A stretch of DNA of 64,000 bases from Rhodospirillales bacterium (GTDB lineage: Bacteria; Pseudomonadota; Alphaproteobacteria; Rhodospirillales; Defluviicoccaceae): contig JADJXQ010000010.1 in assembly GCA_016710335.1 (NCBI GenBank), forward strand, positions 15,551-79,550, written 5' to 3'. The stretch's first letter is position 1; every line of letters begins with the position of its first letter. Positions 55,853 to 64,000 of this stretch are shown one piece after another. Made by a program: the position numbers and the translations under genes. The notes under the pieces were generated by a model. It was not told where the DNA came from, did no database searches, and was given only the letters and a program-made list of their open reading frames with translations.

Positions 55853-56941
55853 ATGGCCGCAGCCCTTGATCCAAACGACGACGGTCTGTCGCGAAAGACG
55901 GCCGAGGCGGTAGGCCTTCTCGCAGCCGATGCCGTGCATTGGGTCACCGCCGAGATCGCCAACCGTCAACCGGGGTCGTCCGGCACCCGCGACGCGGGCG
56001 GCGGTCCGATTGCGCGACTTCAAACTGAACAGTATCTTGACGACCATATCGAGGTTCTCTGCACCGCCCTCGCGACCGGGCGCTCGGAGTTTTTCACCGA
56101 TCACGTGACGTGGCTCGCGTCGGTCCTGCGATGTCGTGGCGTGCCAGCGAAAACGCTGGGACTCGCGCTCGACCTCTTCGACCGGTTCCTGTCGCACTCC
56201 CTGAACCCGGCGCACGCGGTCATCGCCTCCGATGTGCTGATGCAGGGGCGGCGCGTTCTCGCCGAACCGCGGGACGAAGAACGCACCCGTTATGTCGCCC
56301 GTCGCCCGTCGGATCTTCCGCAGGTCGGCGCGCTGACGCGGATGCTGGCCAACGGCGACGTGGGGGATGCGCGAGAAGTGATGCAGAAGGCATGGGAGTC
56401 TTCGGGGAGTTATGCCGACGTCGCAACGCGCTTGGTCCAGCCGGCGCTCTACAATGTCGGCATGCTGTGGCAGCGCAACGAAATCACCGTTGCGCAGGAG
56501 CACTTGGCCACTGCCATTAGCGAAATACTTCTGAGCCGGCTGTTTCTGACCGCGACGCTCTTCGTGGAAACCTCGGACCACACCGCGCTGTTCGCGTGTG
56601 CCGCCGGCAATCACCACGCTCTCGGATTGCGAATCGTCTCCGACGCGTTCGAACTCGCCGGGTGGACGGTTCAATACCTTGGAGCGAACACGCCGACCGA
56701 CGCGCTCGTAGCGCAGGTCGACGGTCTTCGACCGGACGTCGTCGGAATGTCCGCATCCATGGCTCAGCAACTTCCGACCCTGCGGCGCGCGGTGGAGGCC
56801 ATCAAGGCGGAACTCGGTGCGCAATGCCCGACCATCCTGGTGGGCGGCCTGCCAACCAACCAGGTGGACGGCATCTGGCGATGGGTCGGCAGCGACGCCT
56901 GGAGCCCCGATGCCGCCACGGCGATCCGGGAACTGGGATGA
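55853..56941 (+). CDS. Cobalamin-binding sensor with Wx9EH motif
   Basis: A 362-residue soluble protein. A variable N-terminal region (1-150) is followed by the four-helix B12-binding helical domain (about 150-230) and a Rossmann B12-binding domain (about 240-360). The helical domain carries Trp and EH separated by nine residues (NVGMLWQRNEITVAQEHLATA), the Wx9EH motif that caps adenosylcobalamin in CarH-type light sensors. The cobalt-ligand motif reads NHHALG (His with Asn in place of the usual Asp/Glu). GMSASMAQQLPTLRRAVEAIK and ILVGGLPTNQ complete the fold. No DNA-binding domain is visible, so it may pass a light or B12 signal to a partner. The stop overlaps the next gene by 4 bp. Confidence 0.85.
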   Translation: MAAALDPNDDGLSRKTAEAVGLLAADAVHWVTAEIANRQPGSSGTRDAGGGPIARLQTEQYLDDHIEVLCTALATGRSEFFTDHVTWLASVLRCRGVPAKTLGLALDLFDRFLSHSLNPAHAVIASDVLMQGRRVLAEPRDEERTRYVARRPSDLPQVGALTRMLANGDVGDAREVMQKAWESSGSYADVATRLVQPALYNVGMLWQRNEITVAQEHLATAISEILLSRLFLTATLFVETSDHTALFACAAGNHHALGLRIVSDAFELAGWTVQYLGANTPTDALVAQVDGLRPDVVGMSASMAQQLPTLRRAVEAIKAELGAQCPTILVGGLPTNQVDGIWRWVGSDAWSPDAATAIRELG

Positions 56942-57537
56942 CGCGCCGCCCGGATCTCGGGCTCATTGGCGCCGCCGCTTGCCGCGCGCTCGTCGTCGTT
57001 GCTGTGGTGCTGTCGGCGGCAATTTCGAGCACCGAGGCCGAGGAACCGGACGCGCTGTGGGCGGCGCTCCGCGCCGGATCGGCGTTCGCCATGATGCGTC
57101 ACGCCCTCGCACCCGGCATCGGTGACCCGGTCAACTTTGATGTGAACGACTGCGCCACCCAGCGCAATCTTTCGGAGGATGGACGTCGACAAGCGGCTGC
57201 GGTGGGTGACCGCTTTCGTGACCACGGAATCGGCGGCGCCACGGTCATGTCGAGCGCCTGGTGCCGATGCCTGGAGACCGCGGAAGAATTGGCCCTGGGA
57301 CCGGTCGCGGTTCTGCCCGCCCTCAACTCCTTCTTTCGCGACCCCCAGCGCCGGGAGGCGCAAACGGCGGCGCTGCAGGCGTGGCTTTCCCGCGAACACG
57401 GCGGGAAACCGCTGATTCTTGTCACCCACCAGGTCAACATCAGCGCGCTGACCGGCGCCTACACCCGCTCCGGCGAGATCGTCGTCGCAAAGCTTGCGAC
57501 GGATGGCGCAATCACCGTTTTGGGAATTCTGCAATGA
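56938..57537 (+). CDS. Secreted histidine-phosphatase-family protein
   Basis: 199 residues. A signal-anchor or Sec signal peptide (LGLIGAAACRALVVVAVVLSAAISSTEAEEP) comes first. The phosphatase motif is AFAMMRHALAPG (about 58-69), shortened from the usual RHGE/RHA; NLSEDGRRQAAAVGDRFR (about 81), SSAWCRCLETAEEL and the second catalytic His in LILVTHQVNISALTG (about 161) follow. It probably dephosphorylates a small molecule or sugar phosphate in the periplasm. It overlaps the B12-sensor stop by 4 bp (ATGA), so the two are translationally coupled, an unusual pair. Confidence 0.85.
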   Translation: MTRRPDLGLIGAAACRALVVVAVVLSAAISSTEAEEPDALWAALRAGSAFAMMRHALAPGIGDPVNFDVNDCATQRNLSEDGRRQAAAVGDRFRDHGIGGATVMSSAWCRCLETAEELALGPVAVLPALNSFFRDPQRREAQTAALQAWLSREHGGKPLILVTHQVNISALTGAYTRSGEIVVAKLATDGAITVLGILQ

Positions 57538-57579
57538 GTTGTTGGGCGTTCTGCATGTGAGCAGGCCGAAACGGTCCGG

Positions 57580-57699
57580 ATGGCAAAGATGGCGGAGATC
57601 AACGCCGAGAAGAATCTGTTCCGCCGGCTGGTAAGCGCCAAACAGGTCGCCAAATGGGTGGAGCAGGCCAAATCGCTGACGCCGGTCATTACCCACTGA
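57580..57699 (+). CDS. Possible 39-residue protein (low confidence)
   Basis: A short frame MAKMAEINAEKNLFRRLVSA, KQVAKWVEQAKSLTPVITH. It is helical and basic, and could be the C-terminal part of a lost gene or a real micropeptide. No strong ribosome-binding site and no family recognised. It lies between the convergent phosphatase and hemerythrin genes. Confidence 0.25.
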   Translation: MAKMAEINAEKNLFRRLVSAKQVAKWVEQAKSLTPVITH

Positions 57700-57736
57700 T
57701 CCGGGACGAGCGTAACGGACACGGTCAAGGACGTGA

Positions 57737-58204
57737 TCAGTTCGCCTGGGGCTGATCCGCCGTAAAGGCGGTCTCGGCGGCTTCGACCGCCTGGCGCCGG
57801 CTCACCATGAAAGGCGCGTAGAGCTGGTCGCGGCCGAGAATGTGAGCCGTAAGCCAGTTGCGAAGAAATGCCAGCACTTCGCGGTCGTGGATGCTGTCCG
57901 GATTGTGGATGTGGCGGTCACGGATGTTGGCAACCTGCGTCTTCAGAACCCGGTGAGTATGACAGTGCGCGTCGACGTCCGGATAACCGCACGCCGTCAT
58001 GAGGGCCTCCTCCCGGTCGAAATGGTACGCGGTGTAGCTGAGCAGTTCGCCGAGAATGGCGTCCACGACGGTTTCGCCTTCGCCGGAGCGCACGGAGGCG
58101 TCCAGGCGATTGACCAGGCCGAGGAGGTGCTTGTGATCACAGTCGATGGACTCGACTCCGACACTCATGGTTTCGGTCCAGTGGATCACCGACATTGGAT
58201 TCAT
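57737..58204 (-). CDS. Bacteriohemerythrin
   Basis: A 155-residue single-domain hemerythrin with a diiron O2-binding site. The ligands are seen as His in CDHKHLLGLVNRLDAS, His and Glu in YHFDREEALM, two His in HCHTHRVLKTQV, and His and Asp in LTAHILGRDQLYAPF. It carries or senses oxygen or NO in the cytosol. It is transcribed alone, leftward, divergent from rplM, and convergent with the phosphatase gene. Confidence 0.93.
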   Translation of the reverse strand: MNPMSVIHWTETMSVGVESIDCDHKHLLGLVNRLDASVRSGEGETVVDAILGELLSYTAYHFDREEALMTACGYPDVDAHCHTHRVLKTQVANIRDRHIHNPDSIHDREVLAFLRNWLTAHILGRDQLYAPFMVSRRQAVEAAETAFTADQPQAN

Positions 58205-58432
58205 TCCCAGGAGCGCGATTTCACCCTCGTCCGTAACAAATCATCAAAACAGGAGCAAATACAACGTCGGCTTTCCACAAATCCGAGACGCGCGTCACCA
58301 ACGGCGCCTAAAGGCAGCACTACGACTGTTGACTTCCGGGTTCGGCGTGGCATACTCCGCCGCCTGCGCGCCGAGGCCACCGCGCCTTGGGTGTCGTTGT
58401 TCGTGTTTCTCCCGTAAAAGTGTAGATGTGTG

Positions 58433-58891
58433 ATGGCAACATATTCGGCCAAAGCGTCTGAGATTGAACGCAAATGGTACATCGTCGATGCTGAGGATGT
58501 CGTCCTCGGGCGGCTCGCGGCGGTGGTGGCAACGCGACTGAGGGGCAAGCATAAGCCCATGTACACCCCGCACTTGGACTGCGGCGACCACATCGTGGTG
58601 GTGAACGCGGGCAGGGTGCGCGTGACCGGCAACAAACGCGAGCAGACTCGCTTTTATTGGCACACCGGCTACCCGGGCGGCATCAAGCATCGGACCTTGG
58701 GGTCGATTCTCGATGGGCGACATCCGGAACGCGCGGTGATCAAGGCCATCGAGCGGATGGTTCCGCGTTCACCGCTCGGCCGCGAGCAGATGCGCAAGCT
58801 CCGCGTCTATGCGGGCGCCGAGCATCCCCACGCGGCGCAGCAGCCGGAGCGTCTCGACGTGGCGGCGATGAACCAGAAGAACAAGAGATAG
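58433..58891 (+). CDS. rplM: Ribosomal protein L13
   Basis: 152 residues, large-subunit protein and early assembly factor. Diagnostic segments are KWYIVDAEDVVLGRLAAVVATRLRGKHKPMYTPHLDCGDHIVVVNA, WHTGYPGGIKHRTLGSILDGRHPERAVIKAIERMVPRSPLGREQM and LRVYAGAEHPHAAQQPE. The ATG at 58433 is preferred over the GTG three bases before. It is cotranscribed with rpsI 8 bp downstream. Confidence 0.97.
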   Translation: MATYSAKASEIERKWYIVDAEDVVLGRLAAVVATRLRGKHKPMYTPHLDCGDHIVVVNAGRVRVTGNKREQTRFYWHTGYPGGIKHRTLGSILDGRHPERAVIKAIERMVPRSPLGREQMRKLRVYAGAEHPHAAQQPERLDVAAMNQKNKR

Positions 58892-58899
58892 TGACGACC

Positions 58900-59391
58900 A
58901 TGGCCGAAGAAACCAGAACCCTTGCGGACCTCAAGGACCTCACGGGGATTGCCCCTGTTCCCTCCGCCGTCGTGGAAGCGGAGGTGCAGCCCCGAATCGA
59001 TGCGCAGGGGCGCTCCTACGCCACCGGCAAGCGTAAGGATGCGGTCGCTCGGGTGTGGATCAAGCGCGGGTCGGGCCGCATCACAGTCAATGGCCGCGCG
59101 CTGGAGGTCTATTTCGCGCGACCAACCCTGCGGATGATGATCAACCAGCCGTTCGCGGCCGCCAACCGAAGCGATCAATACGACGTGACCTGCACCGTCT
59201 CCGGCGGCGGATTGTCCGGACAGGCGGGCGCGGTCCGCCACGGTATCAGCCGGGCGTTGACGTTCTTCGAGCCTGGCGTCCGGACGCCGCTCAAGAAAGG
59301 CGGCTTTCTGACCCGCGACTCGCGCGTCGTCGAGCGTAAGAAGTACGGCAAGGCTAAGGCCCGACGCAGCTTCCAGTTCTCCAAGCGGTAG
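58900..59391 (+). CDS. rpsI: Ribosomal protein S9
   Basis: 163 residues. The S9 core is RSYATGKRKDAVARVWIKRGSGRITVNGRALEVYF, CTVSGGGLSGQAGAVRHGISRAL and DSRVVERKKYGKAKARRSFQFSKR, whose basic tail reaches the ribosomal P-site. An N-terminal extension of about 35 residues (LADLKDLTGIAPVPSAVVEAEVQPRID) is typical of alphaproteobacteria. A longer open frame upstream overlaps rplM and is not used. Confidence 0.97.
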   Translation: MAEETRTLADLKDLTGIAPVPSAVVEAEVQPRIDAQGRSYATGKRKDAVARVWIKRGSGRITVNGRALEVYFARPTLRMMINQPFAAANRSDQYDVTCTVSGGGLSGQAGAVRHGISRALTFFEPGVRTPLKKGGFLTRDSRVVERKKYGKAKARRSFQFSKR

Positions 59392-59463
59392 ATCCGGAAA
59401 CGGGCCGCCGGTGCATCCCGTCGCGCCGGCTTCCTGCATCCTCCTCGCTCCCTCCGGAATGCC

Positions 59464-60528
<1,065 letters not shown>

Positions 60529-60578
60529 CCGACCGCAGACGCCAACAAAAGCGCGAAAGCCGGCTGCAGTGATGATCA

Positions 60579-62600
60579 TTACACGTCCACGTCCGCTACA
60601 AACCTTGCGTGTTCCTGAATGTAGGCGAAGCGGAGCTCGGGGCGGCGGCCCATCAGGGTTTCCACGAGCTGCGTCGTCTCGCGGACGTAATCGGAGGCGG
60701 CAACCGAGCCGACATCAGTTCCCTCCCGCGCGCCATCCACGGTGACGCGAAGCAAGGTGCGGGTGGCGGGGTTCATGGTCGTTGACTTCAGTTGCGCCGG
60801 CGGCATCTCGCCCAGGCCCTTGAAGCGGCTGATCTCCACCTTGCCGCGGCCCTTGAATGCGGCGGTGAGGAGCGCCTCCTTGTGGGCGTCGTCGCGGGCG
60901 TATTCGGTGAAGCTGCCTTGGGTGAGGCGATAGAGCGGCGGCACTGCAAGATAGAGGTGGCCGCCCTCGATGAGCTTTGGGATCTCCCGGAAAAAAAACG
61001 TCATCAGAAGCGCGGCGATGTGGGCGCCGTCCACATCCGCGTCGGTCATGATGATGATCTTTTCGTAGCGGAGAGCCGCCCCATCGAACTGGCCGCGGGT
61101 GCCGCAGCCCATCGCCTCGGTGAGGTTGGTAAGCTCCTGGTTGGCCTTTAGCTTGTCGCCGGAGGCGCTGGCGACGTTGAGAATCTTGCCGCGCAACGGC
61201 AGCACCGCCTGGGTTTCCCGGTCGCGCGCCGTCTTGGCCGAGCCGCCGGCGGAGTCGCCCTCGACGATGAACAGCTCGGTGCCCTTGGCGGTGGTCCGGC
61301 TGCGGTCGGCGAGTTTGCCGGGTAGGCGCAACTTGCGGGCAGCCGACTGGCGTTTGGTTTTTTCCTGCTGCCGACGCATTCGCAACTCGGAGCGTTCAAC
61401 GACGCTCTCCAGCAGCGTCCTGGCGACATCCGGCGCTGCCGACAGCCAGTGATCAAAGTGGTCGCGCACAACCGATTCGACCAGCCGCGTCGCCTCGACT
61501 GAGTTGAGCCGTTCCTTGGTCTGGCCCTGAAACTGCGGCTCCGGGATGAACACCGACAGCATGGCGCAGGCGCCGCCGACTACGTCCTCGGGTGTCAGCT
61601 TTGCGGCGGCGCGATTGCCGACCATCTCACCGTGTGCCTTGAGAGCGCGGGAGAGCGCCATACGGAAGCCGGCCTCATGGGTGCCGCCGTCGGGAGTCGG
61701 CACCGTATTGCAGTAGGAGCGCAGAAACGCCTCTTCATCCTCCGGCCAGGCGATTGCCCACTCGACCTTGCCGCCGCTGTCGGACGCGCCGCCGCCATTA
61801 AACCCGGCTTGGCCGGCGAACGGCTGCGGCGTCAAGGTTGGGCGGCCTTCCAGGGTCGACTGCAGGAAGTCCAGCACGCCGCCGGGAAAATGCATCACAT
61901 CCGTGGCCGGCGTGGGGTCCGCCGCGCCGAGCAGAGAGGCATCGCACGACCAGCGAATCTCGACGCCGCGGAACAGGTACGCCTTGGAGCGCGCCATGCG
62001 ATAGAGTTCGGCCGGCCTGAACCGCGCCTTGTCTCCAAAGATCTTGGGGTCGGGACTGAAGATGACGGTGGTGCCGCGGCGGTTGTGCACGGCGCCGCGG
62101 TTTTCCAGTGGGCCCCGCGGCTTGCCGCGAACGAAGCTCTGCGCCCACAAGGTGCGGTCGCGGGCGACCTCGACCTCAAGTCGCTCAGCAAGGGCGTTGA
62201 CCACTGAAAGCCCGACACCGTGGAGTCCGCCCGATGTCTGGTACACCTTGTTGGAGAACTTGCCGCCCGAGTGCAAGGTGGTGAGGATCAGCTCCAGCGC
62301 CGGTTTCTTGTGCTTGGGATGGAGGTCGATGGGGATGCCGCGGCCGTTGTCCCGCACAGTGACGGCTCCGTCGGCGGCCAATTCCAGTTCGATGCGGTTG
62401 GCGTGCCCGGCGACCGCCTCATCCATGGCGTTGTCCAGCACCTCGGCGACGAGGTGGTGCATGGCGCGATCGTCGGTGCCGCCGATGTACATCGCCGGCC
62501 GGCGCCGCACCGGCTCCAACCCCTCCAGGACCTCGATGTCCTTGGCGGTGTAGTCCTGGCGGCCGTTGGGCCCCGATTGGAAGAGATCATCCACTGGCAA
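60579..62600 (-). CDS. parE: DNA topoisomerase IV subunit B
   Basis: 673 residues of the type IIA topoisomerase ATPase subunit. The GHKL ATPase has EVLDNAMDEAVAGHA, VRDNGRGIPIDLHPKHKKPALELILTTLHSGGKF and TSGGLHGVGLSVVNALAE. The TOPRIM domain has ELFIVEGDSAGGSAKTARDR, LPLRGKILNV and IIMTDADVDGAHIAALLMTFFF. The HPKHKKPALE and YQTSGGLHG forms are those of ParE rather than GyrB. It decatenates daughter chromosomes with ParC (not in the window). It is convergent with argC; the 50-bp gap shows no clear terminator. Confidence 0.95.
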   Translation of the reverse strand: MPVDDLFQSGPNGRQDYTAKDIEVLEGLEPVRRRPAMYIGGTDDRAMHHLVAEVLDNAMDEAVAGHANRIELELAADGAVTVRDNGRGIPIDLHPKHKKPALELILTTLHSGGKFSNKVYQTSGGLHGVGLSVVNALAERLEVEVARDRTLWAQSFVRGKPRGPLENRGAVHNRRGTTVIFSPDPKIFGDKARFRPAELYRMARSKAYLFRGVEIRWSCDASLLGAADPTPATDVMHFPGGVLDFLQSTLEGRPTLTPQPFAGQAGFNGGGASDSGGKVEWAIAWPEDEEAFLRSYCNTVPTPDGGTHEAGFRMALSRALKAHGEMVGNRAAAKLTPEDVVGGACAMLSVFIPEPQFQGQTKERLNSVEATRLVESVVRDHFDHWLSAAPDVARTLLESVVERSELRMRRQQEKTKRQSAARKLRLPGKLADRSRTTAKGTELFIVEGDSAGGSAKTARDRETQAVLPLRGKILNVASASGDKLKANQELTNLTEAMGCGTRGQFDGAALRYEKIIIMTDADVDGAHIAALLMTFFFREIPKLIEGGHLYLAVPPLYRLTQGSFTEYARDDAHKEALLTAAFKGRGKVEISRFKGLGEMPPAQLKSTTMNPATRTLLRVTVDGAREGTDVGSVAASDYVRETTQLVETLMGRRPELRFAYIQEHARFVADVDV

Positions 62601-62807
62601 CGCTGTCTCCTGGGGGTGGCTTTGTCAGGGGCCGGAAAACGCCGCCATTACGAAGAGGCGCAGCCGACGAAGCAATTCAGATCGCGCACCCTATCAGATT
62701 CCGGGTTGCCACGCCGCCTTCGGCCCCGCTCGCAAGGACAAAAGGGGAGCCGCCCATACATGACGAAGAATTGGCCCGGAGTCTGATGACGACGTCAAGA
62801 TGTAGGG

Positions 62808-64000
62808 TCAGGCAGCCATGGTTTTGGGGGTGCGGCCGCTGGACAGGGTCTGCACCAGGTCCAGGTGCGCCGGCAGGCAGATCGACTTGAGATCATAGCG
62901 GTCGATGATCGTCTGGCGCGCCCGCTCGCGGATGCGATGAAGGCGCGTGGGATGGTCGAGGACCCGATCGACCGCCTCGACCAGCGCCCAAGGCTTGAAG
63001 AAATCGACGAGCAGGCCGTTGTCGTTGTGTGTTATCACCTCTTCGACTGGCGGCGTGCGCGAGCCCACCACCAGACAACCGGTGCTCATCGCTTCCAGCA
63101 TCGACCACGACAGCACGAACGGTACGGTGAAGTAGATGTGCACCGCGGAAAGCTGCAGAATCTTGAGGTATACGTCATAGGGCAGGCGGCCGGTGAAGTG
63201 AACCCGGCTCATGTCGAGCTTGTCCTGCACCTCCTTCAGGTACTTCTCCCGGAAAGTGCCGCCGCCCTCCGGGTGCGGCCCGTAGCTGACGCCGTCGCCG
63301 CCGACGATCACCACATGGGCATTGGGGCGCTTGCTCATGATCTGCGGCAGGGCGCGCATGAACACATGGTAGCCGCGGTAGGGCTCCAGGTTGCGGTTGA
63401 CAAAGGTGATGATCTCGTCCCCGGCCTTAAGCTCGGCGCCGCTCTGGAACCGGAGGCTCGCTTCAGGGTTGGGCGCGGCGATGTCGGTATCGATGCCGTC
63501 GAAGATGACGCTGAGTTTGGAGCGGAACTCCGGCGGCACGGTCGAGTGCTGCCAGCGCGTCGGCGTCACCAGCCAGTCGGCGGTGACGAAGCTCAGCACG
63601 TGCATCGCGTTCCGCGTCCGGACCAGGAACTGGTCGTCAAACTTCTTCGGGAACTCCGGATCAAAGCCGATGTTGTAGCCGCGCAGATGGTAATACCACT
63701 CCACGAAGTAGAGGAGCTTCGCGTCCGGCCAGATTTCGCGCAGGTACAGGCCTTCCCCCCAGCCCGGATGGCAGCAGATGACCCGGGGCGAGAATCCGCC
63801 GTCGCGAAGCTTGATGGCGAGGCGCACCACCTCCTGCCCGCGCCGCACACCGGCTTCGACGGTGCGGAGGTAGTGGTGTGTGCCGGGCGACGCGCCGCGC
63901 GGCTCGGGGTAGCCGATCTCCTTCACGTGCGGATGGCGAAGGCGGCCGAGGTTGCCCTGTTCGCCGATGGCGACCACCTCGTTGCGACGATCGTCCGCCA
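62808..64000 (-). CDS. Glycosyltransferase, group 1 family (5' end beyond the window)
   Basis: The gene runs off the right edge: the frame is open to 64000 and reads DDRRNEVVAIGEQGN before the first internal GTG, matching the N-terminal strand of GT-B glycosyltransferases. Visible are VICCHPGWGEGLYLREIWPDAKLLYFVEWYY, VTPTRWQHSTVPPEFRSKLSVIFDGIDTD (GT4-type donor entry), TFVNRNLEPYRGYHVFMRALPQI, VVIVGGDGVSYG, HFTGRLPYDVYLKILQLSAVHIYFTVPFVLSWSMLEAMSTGCLVV and PPVEEVITHNDNGLLVDFF. The last blocks form the nucleotide-sugar site. It probably builds surface polysaccharide. The 207-bp gap to parE holds nothing recognisable. Confidence 0.88.
   Translation of the reverse strand, partial: ADDRRNEVVAIGEQGNLGRLRHPHVKEIGYPEPRGASPGTHHYLRTVEAGVRRGQEVVRLAIKLRDGGFSPRVICCHPGWGEGLYLREIWPDAKLLYFVEWYYHLRGYNIGFDPEFPKKFDDQFLVRTRNAMHVLSFVTADWLVTPTRWQHSTVPPEFRSKLSVIFDGIDTDIAAPNPEASLRFQSGAELKAGDEIITFVNRNLEPYRGYHVFMRALPQIMSKRPNAHVVIVGGDGVSYGPHPEGGGTFREKYLKEVQDKLDMSRVHFTGRLPYDVYLKILQLSAVHIYFTVPFVLSWSMLEAMSTGCLVVGSRTPPVEEVITHNDNGLLVDFFKPWALVEAVDRVLDHPTRLHRIRERARQTIIDRYDLKSICLPAHLDLVQTLSSGRTPKTMAA

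Overview
The window is a GC-rich chromosome segment of an alphaproteobacterium, most likely from the Rhodospirillales or a close relative. The markers are the order dusB-ntrB-ntrC-ntrY-ntrX-trkA followed by hfq-hflX, a MucR/Ros zinc-finger regulator, a CBP3-type ubiquinol-cytochrome c chaperone beside DUF177-plsX-fabH-ihfA-merR, a fused ispDF, a ribB with a degenerate RibA half, and a consensus EcfG general-stress promoter. Most of the window is dense housekeeping sequence. The first 13 kb and the 54-58 kb stretch are more accessory in character.

Layout. 0.1-3.3 kb: a membrane-anchored DUF2235 hydrolase, then a stress locus (EcfG-type promoter, CsbD-like protein, 28-residue membrane peptide). 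3.4-10 kb: a surface/signalling island with a TpsB outer-membrane transporter, a FecR-domain protein with a Gly/Asn-rich tail, and a CHASE2-PAS-GGDEF-EAL protein. 10-12.8 kb: a decayed GNAT toxin-like fragment and a two-gene unit with a nearly perfect tandem TPR array. 13-15 kb: a beta-hydroxyacid dehydrogenase and an inositol-monophosphatase-family gene. 15-27.5 kb: a long leftward cluster dusB-ntrBC-ntrYX-trkA-dat-HAD-hfq-hflX, ending in a small ribbon-helix-helix-like gene whose promoter region is almost entirely a perfect 28-bp palindrome. 27.6-36.2 kb: CcsA-like protein, ispDF, cutA, tRNA-Pro, merR/ihfA/fabH/plsX/DUF177/chaperone, bamE. 36.3-46 kb: hppA and the leftward riboflavin block (nrdR, ribD, ribE, ribBX, ribH, nusB, thiL), glyA and rpiB. 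46.3-48 kb: mucR and a threonine aldolase. 48-53.6 kb: a complete branched-chain amino acid ABC transporter. 53.9-55.5 kb: a frameshifted DUF6898 gene and a decayed IS630-family element inserted in the stop codon of a CBS-domain gene. 55.8-58.2 kb: a B12-binding sensor with the Wx9EH photoreceptor motif overlapping a secreted histidine phosphatase, and a hemerythrin. 58.4-64 kb: rplM-rpsI, argC, parE and a glycosyltransferase cut by the window end.

How parts work together. NtrBC and NtrYX are two nitrogen/redox two-component pairs in one run with a potassium-uptake regulator and Hfq. The rib genes with nusB form one overlapping transcription unit under a neighbouring NrdR. The liv genes form one operon with translationally coupled ATPase and permease genes. 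The least explained parts are: the tandem-TPR pair (10.3-12.8 kb); the TpsB/FecR/CHASE2 island, which has no recognisable TpsA exoprotein in view; the palindrome-controlled RHH gene; and a 110-bp interspersed repeat present twice, each copy supplying the stop codon of the adjacent gene. All calls are by eye; no database search or structure prediction was run.
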